DNA of 64,000 bases from Rheinheimera aquimaris (GTDB taxonomy: Bacteria; Pseudomonadota; Gammaproteobacteria; Enterobacterales; Alteromonadaceae): assembly GCF_020531985.1 (NCBI RefSeq), contig NZ_JAJAVQ010000003.1, positions 186,001 through 250,000 of the forward strand, read 5' to 3'. Every line of letters starts with the position of its first letter. The first letter of the stretch is position 1. Below are positions 1-8,103 of this stretch, in pieces. Made by a program: the position numbers and the translations under genes. The notes under the pieces were generated by a model. That model was not told the DNA's origin. It made no database searches and saw only the letters and a list, made by a program, of their open reading frames with translations.

Positions 1-323
1 AGATGATCGCCATGACTTAAAAAAGCCATGGTAGCCGCGGCCACAGCGCCCATCCCTGTAGCGGTTGCTGCCGCATCAGCCATACCTTCCAGCGCAGCAA
101 TTTTCAGCTCCAGCTCGCGCGTCGTCGGGTTACCTAAACGCGTGTAGATATACCCCTCTGCTTCACCGGCAAACCGCGCTGCGCCCTGTTCGGCATTATC
201 GAATACAAAGGTTGAGCTTTGATACAAAGGTGTGGCAAGAGTACCGTGCTGGTTTTTTTCTTTACCGGCGTGAATACACAATGTTTCTGCGTTTTTGTTT
301 TTATCGTGTTTAGAGTTATGCAT
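1..323 (-). CDS. Cys/Met metabolism PLP-dependent lyase or sulfhydrylase, N-terminal part (methionine gamma-lyase-like)
   Basis: The reverse strand reads from an ATG at 323 off the window's left edge without a stop, giving about 107 N-terminal residues. They contain ETLCIHAGK, ATPLYQSSTFVF, a YIYTRLGNPT motif and ALEGMADAAATATGMGAV, which are hallmarks of the Cys/Met metabolism PLP enzyme family (MetB/MetC/MetY/MegL). These enzymes act on sulfur amino acids in the cytoplasm. The long basic leader (MHNSKHDKNKN) and the ATGMGA form are closest to methionine gamma-lyase as I remember it, but the missing C-terminal two thirds would be needed to separate it from O-acetylhomoserine sulfhydrylase. 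A candidate MetJ site lies upstream at 394-409, which fits a methionine-related role. Confidence 0.8.
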   Translation of the reverse strand, partial: MHNSKHDKNKNAETLCIHAGKEKNQHGTLATPLYQSSTFVFDNAEQGAARFAGEAEGYIYTRLGNPTTRELELKIAALEGMADAAATATGMGAVAAATMAFLSHGDH

Positions 324-389
324 GATTTTACTGCTACTGAAAGTTAAAGTCGCAGTAACAAATAGCAGAATTTAATCTTAATGGAAGCA

Positions 390-413
390 CGCCAGACATC
401 TTGCAGTCTGGCG
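390..413. promoter_or_regulatory. Perfect 8-bp inverted repeat containing a candidate MetJ operator
   Basis: CGCCAGAC and GTCTGGCG flank an 8-nt centre. The inner 16 bases (394-409) read AGACATCT TGCAGTCT, matching two tandem met-boxes (consensus AGACGTCT) at 7/8 and 5/8. It lies 67 bases upstream of the PLP enzyme start. The other reading is a terminator for ycjF, which ends at 427, but no T-run follows the stem on the minus strand. Confidence 0.45.
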
Positions 414-426
414 GTATCAGGAGAAA

Positions 427-1440
427 CTAGCCCACGCTGTCAGCTTTAGTTGGCGCAGCTTTTTTAAAGCGGGTGAACAGAGATTGCGCCAGCGATTTCA
501 GGCTTACTTTTGCAGAAAGGGCTACCGGCAATGGCCGTAATTGCTGCTGCGCCAGATTGCCCAGCCGTGCAACTAACAAACCCGCGATCACACCCTGTCC
601 TGCTCTGGCTGACAACTTAGCCGTGAGCTCACTGCCTATAACATCTGACGCCATATCAAGTGCCAGTTCGGATCCGCCCGCCCACAAAAGGGCTGTGAAC
701 AAACGCTTCAAAAGCACAAGGCTGCGCAGCTGGCCAATAGCCCCACCATATAACTGTGCCAGCTCCCGCAGCAGGCGGCTACTGCGCCATAGCACCAATA
801 GCATGTCGGCCAGAGCAAAAGGCACGACAGCAACGGCCATACTGGTATCCGTCGCTGCCCGATAAATTAGCTGTTGGGCACGGGCATCTAAGTGCGCCAA
901 AACAAAGCGATCAAAAAGTTGCAGCTGCTCTTCATCACTGTGCTCGTCTTTAAGCGCAGCTTGCCATTGTTTTACAGCCGCAGTAATCGCGGGCTCTGAC
1001 GGCAAGCTTGCCGCAACAGCAAGGCAAAGTTTCCCGGCTTCACCATACTGCACGCTATTACGGATGCGTTCTGCACTGTGCTGCCATTGCCTGTTTCGTG
1101 CCAGGCGCCGCCATAGCTTGAGCTCGCGCCATACTAAGGCTACAAGCAGTAATAACAATGCCAACGATACGGCTGTGACCAAGCCACCATATAACACGCT
1201 GTGCTGCCAGCTTTGCTTTACCGTAACGCCCCATTGCCAACCGGCCAGAACAACCACCAGCAAAAAGGTAATAGTAAGCAATCGCCACCACCAGGAGCTT
1301 TTCTTCACTGCAGGTTTAATGTCATCAGGCGCTGCCGGTACAAACTCATCGCCATCATAATGGCTGGCACCTTGTAAAGTCAGCGGTGTTGGTTCTGCAG
1401 GCGCTGTATCAAAATACTTTGCGTGCTTTAATTCAGTCAT
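427..1440 (-). CDS. ycjF: YcjF-type inner-membrane protein, Psp regulon
   Basis: A 337-residue protein with an N-terminal cytoplasmic stretch, two close hydrophobic segments at about 50-72 and 82-104, and a long C-terminal region rich in Ala/Leu (…LLKRLFTALLWAGGSELALDMASDVIGSELTAKLSARAGQGVIAGLLVARLG), as in the YcjF/TIGR01620 (DUF697-type) family. In enterobacteria ycjX and ycjF belong to the phage-shock-protein regulon. Here ycjF is the last gene of the run pspA-B-C-ycjX-ycjF and its ATG overlaps the ycjX stop by 4 bases, suggesting translational coupling. Its molecular function is not established. The family call is firm. Confidence 0.9.
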   Translation of the reverse strand: MTELKHAKYFDTAPAEPTPLTLQGASHYDGDEFVPAAPDDIKPAVKKSSWWWRLLTITFLLVVVLAGWQWGVTVKQSWQHSVLYGGLVTAVSLALLLLLVALVWRELKLWRRLARNRQWQHSAERIRNSVQYGEAGKLCLAVAASLPSEPAITAAVKQWQAALKDEHSDEEQLQLFDRFVLAHLDARAQQLIYRAATDTSMAVAVVPFALADMLLVLWRSSRLLRELAQLYGGAIGQLRSLVLLKRLFTALLWAGGSELALDMASDVIGSELTAKLSARAGQGVIAGLLVARLGNLAQQQLRPLPVALSAKVSLKSLAQSLFTRFKKAAPTKADSVG

Positions 1441-2825
1441 CGCAATTTGTCTCCGAGAATAAACTGCAGCACATGATCCATGCGTATATGCGGCAACGCT
1501 GAAGTGCCGTGCCAGGGCAAAGGCTGTAGCGGTAAGAAGGTAAACTTATGGCGTTCAAATACTGCCTGCGGCGGCACTGTTGCCGGTACTTCACCGGGAA
1601 AATAGTTTAGTTTTTTCTGATCCGCCGCCGTACCACTAAGGCATGGTTGGGCCAGCCCATCCACCTGCACAAAGCCACTGGCACTGGCACGGATAGCCGC
1701 AATCGCCATTGCCTCAGTCGTAGCGGCCTGGTATTGGCTGTTTTTAAGTGGCTGCTGCAGCAATTGCTGTAATAACAGGGTCAGTGATTTATGCTGCTCG
1801 GGTGTAACATGGTCTGCTTTACTGGCAGCAAACAACACCCTACTTATCCGGGGTTTAAATAAGCGCCGTAACAGGCTGGACGGACCATAATGAAAGCTTT
1901 GCAAAATAAGTTGCAAAGCCTGCTGTAATTCAGTTACCGCTGCATGGCCAGCATTTAGTGCCGATAAACAGTCAACCAGGATCACCTGACGATCAAGAGT
2001 AGAAAAATAACGCTGATAAAATGGTTTAATGACATGCTTGCAGTAACTGTTGTAATGCTGCGTCAACTTAGCTGCCAGCGCGGTATTCTGGCTTGCCTGC
2101 TCTGGTAACAAAGGGAATAACTGCAACATAGGTGCACCAGCCAGCTCGCCAGGAATGAGCAAGCGGCCCGGCTGATTAAGATAAGCACCTGCTGTCTGAT
2201 GAAATTGCGCCAGTAGCTGTTTGTAGCTATCGGTGAGCTGCTGAACATAGAGCTCACTACCATCATTTATATCCGCACCCTGTAGCAACTGTTTGAATGG
2301 TTGTGCCGTTTCTGCTCTGTGAGCCTTACTGAACAACTGCCAGCTGAATTCACACCACTGGGTATAATTCATGGTCAGCATCGGCAAATCCAGTAACCAT
2401 TCCCCAGGATAATCAACGATCTCCAGCGCTAACTCACTATGTGACTGCAAATGGGCGCGAACACCAGAACCAGCCTTATAACGTAATTGTAGATTAAGCT
2501 GACTCCAGCCAGTAGTTGAGGGAGGCCAGACAGGTGGCTCTTGCTGCAGATACTGCAGGTTTTGCTCAAGCGGAAAACGGGGCACAGCCAAAACCTGGCC
2601 TGCTAGCTGCCCACCCAAATAGCGCTGCTGCTGCACGACATCAAAAAATGGTAAATTACCGCTATTGTCACCCTGAGTAAGCTGATGCACCAAAGAGGTG
2701 ATAAATGCCGTTTTACCAGAGCCACTGAGCCCTGTAACCCCTAGGCGAAGATGACGCTCCAGGGCGCGGCTGGTTAGCTCACGCCCCTGGTGCTTGACCC
2801 TACCAAATAAACTCATAGGCAACAA
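1437..2825 (-). CDS. ycjX: YcjX-like P-loop NTPase, Psp regulon
   Basis: A 462-residue protein of the DUF463/YcjX family. A P-loop GLSGSGKT is at residues 32-39, followed by VHQLTQGDNSGNLPFF. ALEIVDYPGEWLLDLPML resembles the switch region of GTPase-like folds. Known homologues are single-copy partners of ycjF in the phage-shock regulon and are thought to be membrane-associated NTPases, with no settled role. It begins 9 bases after the pspC stop and overlaps ycjF at its own end, so all five genes are probably co-transcribed. Length is close to the usual 460-470 residues. Confidence 0.93.
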   Translation of the reverse strand: MLPMSLFGRVKHQGRELTSRALERHLRLGVTGLSGSGKTAFITSLVHQLTQGDNSGNLPFFDVVQQQRYLGGQLAGQVLAVPRFPLEQNLQYLQQEPPVWPPSTTGWSQLNLQLRYKAGSGVRAHLQSHSELALEIVDYPGEWLLDLPMLTMNYTQWCEFSWQLFSKAHRAETAQPFKQLLQGADINDGSELYVQQLTDSYKQLLAQFHQTAGAYLNQPGRLLIPGELAGAPMLQLFPLLPEQASQNTALAAKLTQHYNSYCKHVIKPFYQRYFSTLDRQVILVDCLSALNAGHAAVTELQQALQLILQSFHYGPSSLLRRLFKPRISRVLFAASKADHVTPEQHKSLTLLLQQLLQQPLKNSQYQAATTEAMAIAAIRASASGFVQVDGLAQPCLSGTAADQKKLNYFPGEVPATVPPQAVFERHKFTFLPLQPLPWHGTSALPHIRMDHVLQFILGDKLR

Positions 2826-2834
2826 CGTAATGAA

Positions 2835-3251
2835 TTAAAGACTGTTAAATTCACGGTTTAGCTGAAACTTTGCGGACGTTACGTGGCGTTCTATATCACG
2901 CAAGCGTAACTCCAAACCGTTAAACTGATTAGACAAATGCTGCAAAGCTTGTTTAGGTGCTTCGCCGCGCTGCCAAACGCGGGTTTTCACTTCAACCGGA
3001 CGCTCTGTGGCAGGTTTGTAGTCAGCGGTGGTTTCCAGCCTGGCAGCAGCTTTGGACTTTTTTTCCAGCACCACCCAGGCTGCGACATACAGGACGAACA
3101 CGAAACCGCCAGCACCGAGAAAAAATGCTGATACGGTAATGATCCTTACCAGCCAAAGCTCCCAGCCGAAGTAATCTGCGATACCGGCACATACGCCGGC
3201 AATCTTACCATTGGCATCATCCCGCAGCAGTTCGCGTTTCTGCTTAGTCAT
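2835..3251 (-). CDS. pspC: Phage shock protein C, PspC-domain envelope-stress sensor/regulator
   Basis: The open frame extends upstream to 3344, but the family start is the ATG at 3251 (MTKQKRELLRDDANGKIAGV), giving 138 residues. The PspC domain (KIAGVCAGIADYFGWELWLVRIITV) is followed by a membrane segment (FFLGAGGFVFVLYVAAWVVL) and a cytoplasmic tail with possible coiled-coil (NQFNGLELRLRDIERHVTSAKF). In E. coli PspC acts with PspB in the inner membrane to relieve PspA inhibition of PspF under stress. The start overlaps the end of pspB by 8 bases, which supports the chosen start and coupling. Confidence 0.95.
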   Translation of the reverse strand: MTKQKRELLRDDANGKIAGVCAGIADYFGWELWLVRIITVSAFFLGAGGFVFVLYVAAWVVLEKKSKAAARLETTADYKPATERPVEVKTRVWQRGEAPKQALQHLSNQFNGLELRLRDIERHVTSAKFQLNREFNSL

Positions 3252-3486
3252 GCTGAGCCCTCCATTTCGGACTTTCGGCGTCCAATATGGCTTCCAGCGT
3301 TTTAATGCGGTCAGCCATTTTTTCCGCCCGTTGCGCCAGTTCATTTAACTGTGACAGTTCCTGATCTGACAACCCCTGCCCAATCTTGTTCTTACTGCGG
3401 TAATGCATTATGACCCAGATTGGCGCCACAAAAATCATAAACAGGATCAGTGGCACAAAAATTATTTCATGAATATCCATCTGCAA
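3244..3486 (-). CDS. pspB: Phage shock protein B
   Basis: An 80-residue protein with one N-terminal membrane helix (IIFVPLILFMIFVAPIWVIMHY) and a C-terminal coiled-coil-like region (LSQLNELAQRAEKMADRIKTLEAIL), the standard PspB layout and length (about 75-80). It works with PspC to signal inner-membrane damage to PspA/PspF. It starts 18 bases after the pspA stop and overlaps pspC. Confidence 0.95.
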   Translation of the reverse strand: MQMDIHEIIFVPLILFMIFVAPIWVIMHYRSKNKIGQGLSDQELSQLNELAQRAEKMADRIKTLEAILDAESPKWRAQHD

Positions 3487-3504
3487 CTCCCGGACGCCTG
3501 ATTA

Positions 3505-4176
3505 TCAGGCGTCTTTATCTTTTTGATTTACTTTAGCTTTTAACGCTGCCAGCTCATTGTCAATTTTTTCCTGTGCAGCCAGCTCAGCAAATTCATCTTT
3601 TAAGGTTTTCTTACCCAGATCATAAGCTTCAACCTGAGCTTCCAGCGTATCAATTTTCTGCTCATAACGCTCAAATTTATACATCGCATCATTGATACGG
3701 TTGCTATCCAGTGTCTTTTTCACTTCCAGGCGCGACGCTACAGTTTTCTGACGCATCAGCATCGACTTCTGCCGCGCTTTGGCATCTGCCAGTTTTTCCT
3801 GCAGCTGCGCTACTTCGTCTTGTAACTTGCCGATATGCTCATCCAGATTGGCGATATCTGCCGTAACAGAATCTGCTTGCTCTGCAGCCTTCTGCCGCTC
3901 AATCAGTGCCGCTCTGGCCAGGTCTTCGCGTTCTTTGCTCAGCGCCAGCTCAGCTTTGCTTTGCCAGTCACTAACTTCTTCCTGTAAACGGTTGACCACA
4001 CGTTGCAATTCTTTTTTCTCTGCGATGGTTTTAGCAGAAGAAGAACGCACTTCTACTAAAGTGTCTTCCATTTCCTGAATAATCAAGCGCACCATTTTTT
4101 CCGGATCTTCGGCTTTATCTAATAATGCGTTGATATTTGAATTCACTATGTCTGAGAAGCGTGAAAAAATACCCAT
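3505..4176 (-). CDS. pspA: Phage shock protein A, membrane-stabilising ESCRT-III-like protein and PspF inhibitor
   Basis: A 223-residue, almost wholly coiled-coil protein that begins MGIFSRFSDIVNSNINALLDKAEDPEKMVRLIIQEME, the conserved PspA/IM30 amphipathic N-terminus. Family members bind stressed inner membrane as oligomers and also bind PspF to block its ATPase. It is the first gene of the minus-strand psp operon and is divergent from pspF. A candidate sigma-54 promoter (4220-4235) lies about 45 bases before its start, consistent with PspF-driven induction. Confidence 0.97.
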   Translation of the reverse strand: MGIFSRFSDIVNSNINALLDKAEDPEKMVRLIIQEMEDTLVEVRSSSAKTIAEKKELQRVVNRLQEEVSDWQSKAELALSKEREDLARAALIERQKAAEQADSVTADIANLDEHIGKLQDEVAQLQEKLADAKARQKSMLMRQKTVASRLEVKKTLDSNRINDAMYKFERYEQKIDTLEAQVEAYDLGKKTLKDEFAELAAQEKIDNELAALKAKVNQKDKDA

Positions 4177-4219
4177 AATATTTACCTCATAAATGACTGG
4201 TTAAGTACAACCTAAGCTA

Positions 4220-4235
4220 TTCAGGTTTCTTGCCA
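4220..4235 (-). promoter_or_regulatory. Candidate sigma-54 promoter of pspA
   Basis: Reading the minus strand, TGGCAAGAAACCTGAA matches the sigma-54 pattern TGGCACG-N4-TTGCW at 9 of 12 defined positions, including the -24 GG. The -12 element is TGA instead of TGC. The position, 44 bases upstream of the pspA ATG and divergent from the sigma-54 activator gene pspF, supports it. Confidence 0.6.
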
Positions 4236-4360
4236 ACTTTTTAAATTAATTTAATTTATTGAATACTATGATTTTTTATTTATTTTAATGAAAAGCTTCT
4301 GCTGTCAGTCATTATGAAATACACTACTAATTAGCCAATTTAACTAACTAATAGCACGCC

Positions 4361-5443
4361 ATGAGCAGAAAATTCCAACAAGATAATCTGGTGGGGCAGT
4401 CTAACAGCTTTCTTAATGTGCTGGATCAGGTCTCGCAAATTGCACCGCTGGACAAACCGGTACTCATTATCGGTGAACGGGGTACAGGTAAAGAACTTAT
4501 CGCCGCCCGTTTGCACTTTTTGTCCCAACGCTGGGATCAGCAATACCTGACACTTAACTGTGCATCGCTAAATGAGAACTTACTGGAAAGCGAATTGTTT
4601 GGCCACGAAGCCGGCGCTTTTACCGGTGCCAGTAAACGTCATGAAGGCCGCTTCGAACGCGCTCACGGCGGTACCTTGTTTCTTGATGAGCTGGCAAACA
4701 CGCCAGGCCTGGTTCAGGAAAAACTGCTGCGTGTAATTGAATATGGGGAATTCGAACGGGTTGGCGGCAGCAGGCCTATCAAAACAGATGTACGGTTAAT
4801 CTGCGCAACCAACGAAGATTTGCCGGTGCTGGCCGAGCACGGTGAATTTCGTGCTGACTTACTCGATCGGCTGGCTTTTGATGTTATCACCCTGCCACCG
4901 ATGCGGGAAAGACGCGAAGATATTCTGCTGCTGGCAGAACATTTTGCCATTAACATGGCCCGCGAGCTCGGCTTTGAATTATTTAGTGGCTTTAGTGAAA
5001 AGGCTAAGCGTACTTTGCTGGATTACCACTGGCCCGGTAACGTACGTGAACTGAAAAATGTGGTGGAGCGCAGTGTTTACCGCACAAATAATGCTTATGT
5101 GCCGGTACATGATATTTTGCTGGATCCGTTCGAATCACCGTACCGGCCGAAACAACGTATCAAAGCGCCAAAGCCGCAAATTGCCGCAGTTACAGCTGAA
5201 GCCACGATAGCACCACAGACTGCAGTACAAGCACCAACAGCAAGCGGTTCCAGCCTGTTCGATTTTACTCAGACGCAGGACTTTAAAACCTTGTCACAGG
5301 ATTTTGAGGTCAGCCTGATTAAGCAGGCGTTGGCTGCAAGCCAGTTCAACCAGAAAAAAACCGCAGAATTGCTCAATCTGACGTATCATCAGTTGCGTGG
5401 CTACATGAAAAAGTATCAGTTACTGGACAGCCAACAAGTATGA
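4361..5443 (+). CDS. pspF: PspF, sigma-54-dependent activator of the psp operon
   Basis: A 360-residue enhancer-binding protein without an N-terminal receiver domain, as is typical of PspF. The AAA+ domain shows Walker A GERGTGKE (38-45), the sigma-54 contact loop GAFTGA (85-90) and Walker B GGTLFLDE (103-110). The C-terminal Fis-type helix-turn-helix is FNQKKTAELLNLTYHQLRGYMKKYQLL. It is slightly longer than E. coli PspF (about 325) because of an Ala/Thr/Pro-rich linker before the HTH. The gene is divergent from pspA and its stop overlaps the sapA start (ATGA), so pspF and sap may share a transcript. Confidence 0.95.
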   Translation: MSRKFQQDNLVGQSNSFLNVLDQVSQIAPLDKPVLIIGERGTGKELIAARLHFLSQRWDQQYLTLNCASLNENLLESELFGHEAGAFTGASKRHEGRFERAHGGTLFLDELANTPGLVQEKLLRVIEYGEFERVGGSRPIKTDVRLICATNEDLPVLAEHGEFRADLLDRLAFDVITLPPMRERREDILLLAEHFAINMARELGFELFSGFSEKAKRTLLDYHWPGNVRELKNVVERSVYRTNNAYVPVHDILLDPFESPYRPKQRIKAPKPQIAAVTAEATIAPQTAVQAPTASGSSLFDFTQTQDFKTLSQDFEVSLIKQALAASQFNQKKTAELLNLTYHQLRGYMKKYQLLDSQQV

Positions 5444-7089
5444 AGCCAAACCACGGCCACATGTCATTATATGGTTTCAATCGCTGCACGATGTCTTTAC
5501 TTGTGTGTAGTATCAGCTTACTAAGTGGATGCAAGCCTCCCTTGCCGGACACGGTACGAAGTGGCCTAGTGTACTGCTCAGAGGGCTCTCCCGAAACATT
5601 TAATCCTCAACTGGTAACGTCTGGTACCACTATTGACGCTATCAGCCAGCAACTTTATGACCGGCTGCTGGAGATAGACGCAGATACAGGCGAACTGGTG
5701 CCGGCGCTCGCCAAAAGCTGGCAGGTTAGCGCAGATGGTAAAACCTATCTTTTTACCCTGCGTGACGATGTGCAATTTCATCAGACAGAATACTTCAGCC
5801 CATCCAGACCGCTACAGGCTGAAGATGTGGTTTTTACTTTCAACCGTATTATGCAACGCAATCATCCGTTCCACCGCCAGGGTGGTGGAAACTATCCTTT
5901 TTTCCAGAGTGTAGATTGGGCAGATCTGGTCGACAGTGTTACCGCGGACACGCCACATCAGGTGCGTTTTAAGTTAAGCCGGCCTGACAGCTCATTTTTA
6001 TCTAATATCGCAACCGATTTTGCGGCTATTTTGTCGGCTGAATATGGTGCTCTACTCGTTAAATCGGGCCAGTTATCCAGAATGGACAGCCATCCGATAG
6101 GTACCGGCCCTTTCAGGTTTAAGGAATACCAAAAAGATGTGCTTATCCGCTATTATCGCCACCGCAATTACTGGCGTGAACCGGCCAAGCCAGAACAACT
6201 GGTGTTCGACATAGTTCCTAACAACGCGCGGCGCATGGCGAAATTGTTCACACATGAATGCGATGTGGTGGCTTTTCCCCGCGTAGCTGAACTTGGCTTA
6301 ATTAGTAAAAGGCCCGATGTTGATGTGCAGGAAAGCACCAGCATGAATATTGGCTTTTGGGCATTTAATACCGTTAAGCCTCCGTTTGATCAGGTAAAAG
6401 TGCGTCAGGCACTGGCACATGCCATTAACCGCGATGCGATTTTGCAGGCCGTATATTTTGGCCACGCCACCGCCGCCGATTCCGTACTACCACCAACGTC
6501 ATGGGCATATAACCCTAACCTGGCAGTACAGCAATATGACCCGGTTAAAGCAAAAGCCTTATTAACTGAAGCTGGTTATCCCGATGGCTTTAGTATGGAT
6601 ATCTGGGCGATGCCGGTGCAACGACTGTATAACCCTAATGCTCTGAAAATGGCTGAGTTGATGCAGGCCGACTTAGCACAAATTGGCGTGCGCGCCAGCA
6701 TTGTGTCGTACGAGTGGAACAGCTTTCGTCGTAAGCTTGGCTCTTATGAGCATGATTCAGTGTTAATAGGCTGGTCGGCAGACAATGCCGACCCGGATAA
6801 TTTCTTCCGGCCATTGCTAAGCTGTAGTGCAGCACTGACCGGCTCAAACCGGGCTAACTGGTGTGACGAAACCTTTGACAATCTGATAAGCCAGGCCTTG
6901 CTTACCGCTGATCAGAAACAGCGGCGCAGCTATTATATGGCAGCGCAGCAATATCTGGCTGAACAAATGCCGTTGCTCAGTATCGCACATTCCCAGCGTT
7001 TTCAGGCAATTAGCAGCGATATCAAAGGCGTGCGAATAAACCCGTATGGCGGAATTGCGCTGGCTAATGCTGTGAAGGATGTAAAATGA
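5440..7089 (+). CDS. sapA: SapA-like ABC transporter periplasmic peptide-binding lipoprotein
   Basis: A 549-residue member of the family 5 (DppA/OppA/SapA) solute-binding proteins. The N-terminus has a signal peptide with canonical lipobox LLSGC (Cys31), so it is probably a lipoprotein. Family motifs include LVYCSEGSPETFNPQL, LVPALAKSWQVSADGKTYLFTLRDDVQFH and IGTGPFRF. Sap systems import cationic peptides and have been linked to antimicrobial-peptide resistance and, in E. coli, putrescine export. The gene overlaps pspF by ATGA. Internal ATGs at residues 8 and 18 are alternative starts and either would still leave a signal peptide. Confidence 0.9.
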   Translation: MKPNHGHMSLYGFNRCTMSLLVCSISLLSGCKPPLPDTVRSGLVYCSEGSPETFNPQLVTSGTTIDAISQQLYDRLLEIDADTGELVPALAKSWQVSADGKTYLFTLRDDVQFHQTEYFSPSRPLQAEDVVFTFNRIMQRNHPFHRQGGGNYPFFQSVDWADLVDSVTADTPHQVRFKLSRPDSSFLSNIATDFAAILSAEYGALLVKSGQLSRMDSHPIGTGPFRFKEYQKDVLIRYYRHRNYWREPAKPEQLVFDIVPNNARRMAKLFTHECDVVAFPRVAELGLISKRPDVDVQESTSMNIGFWAFNTVKPPFDQVKVRQALAHAINRDAILQAVYFGHATAADSVLPPTSWAYNPNLAVQQYDPVKAKALLTEAGYPDGFSMDIWAMPVQRLYNPNALKMAELMQADLAQIGVRASIVSYEWNSFRRKLGSYEHDSVLIGWSADNADPDNFFRPLLSCSAALTGSNRANWCDETFDNLISQALLTADQKQRRSYYMAAQQYLAEQMPLLSIAHSQRFQAISSDIKGVRINPYGGIALANAVKDVK

Positions 7090-8102
7090 TCTTATATCTG
7101 CTGCGCCGGATGTTTCTGCTGGCCTTCGTCTTTATTGCCCTGAGCATTTTTGCTTTTAGTCTTGGATATTTGTTTCCGGGTGAACCGCTGCAGAACTTTA
7201 CCGGTTTAAGGCATATTTCTGCAGAACAGTTGCCCCTGTTACAACAGGAATACCGGATGGAACAGGGTTACATTGCACAATATCTGGCTTATCTGGGACG
7301 CATTTTCTCTGGAAACTGGGCATTATCATTCTCCAGTCAGCAACCCCTGCTACAGGAAATGCAGATGCTGATGCCAGCAACACTGGAGCTGGCATCTTAC
7401 GCACTACTGATTTCGTTTTTTATTGGTATACCCATCGGTATTATTGCTGCCATCAAACCCGAAGGTACACTGAGTAAATTGATCTCTGCGGTTGCGGTTG
7501 CCGGGTACTCTATTCCGGTGTTTTGGTGGGCCCTACTGCTTATCATGTTGTTCTCCCTCGCGCTGGGCTGGCTACCGACTGCTGGGCGGATTGGCGTTTT
7601 ATACGAAATCAACCATGTTACCGGCTTTATGCTGCCGGATATCCTGCTGTCAGGTACCGCACATCGCCAGGAAGCTATGCTAAACGCACTACGGCATTTG
7701 CTGCTGCCTACCATTGTGCTGGCAACCTTCCCGACGACTGTAATGATAAGATTTACCCGCGATGCAATGCTGGATGTGTGGGAGCAAAGCTATATAAAGA
7801 CAGCCAGGGCAAAAGGGTTGAACCGCGGGCAGGTACTGTACCGGCATGCACTTCGTAACGCACTGTTGCCTGTAATACGGCAAATTGGTTTGCAATTCAG
7901 TACGCTGATCACGCTGGCAATGATTACTGAAGTTATCTTTTCCTGGCCCGGCATAGGCCGCTGGCTGATTGACAGCATTTATCAGCGTAATTATCCGGCT
8001 ATTCAAGCCGGTTTGCTGGTAATATCAACCCTCGTCATAACAGTAAATATGCTGACCGAAATACTTCACACCGTTTTTAACCCGTTGGCAAGGAAACGCT
8101 GA
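7086..8102 (+). CDS. sapB: SapB-like ABC transporter permease
   Basis: A 338-residue inner-membrane permease of the DppB/OppB/SapB class. It starts with a membrane helix (YLLRRMFLLAFVFIALSIFAFSLGYLFPG) and has several further hydrophobic segments. The permease signature is near the C-terminus (SYIKTARAKGLNRGQVLYRHALRNALLPVI). It pairs with SapC to form the channel. Its ATG overlaps the sapA stop (7086-7089). Confidence 0.92.
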   Translation: MILYLLRRMFLLAFVFIALSIFAFSLGYLFPGEPLQNFTGLRHISAEQLPLLQQEYRMEQGYIAQYLAYLGRIFSGNWALSFSSQQPLLQEMQMLMPATLELASYALLISFFIGIPIGIIAAIKPEGTLSKLISAVAVAGYSIPVFWWALLLIMLFSLALGWLPTAGRIGVLYEINHVTGFMLPDILLSGTAHRQEAMLNALRHLLLPTIVLATFPTTVMIRFTRDAMLDVWEQSYIKTARAKGLNRGQVLYRHALRNALLPVIRQIGLQFSTLITLAMITEVIFSWPGIGRWLIDSIYQRNYPAIQAGLLVISTLVITVNMLTEILHTVFNPLARKR

Positions 8103-8103
8103 T

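Noticed and set aside
473-865. Open frame of 130 codons on the plus strand inside ycjF
   Set aside because: It lies fully opposite a well-conserved gene, has low-complexity Arg/Ser/Ala composition and no ribosome site; it is a shadow frame.
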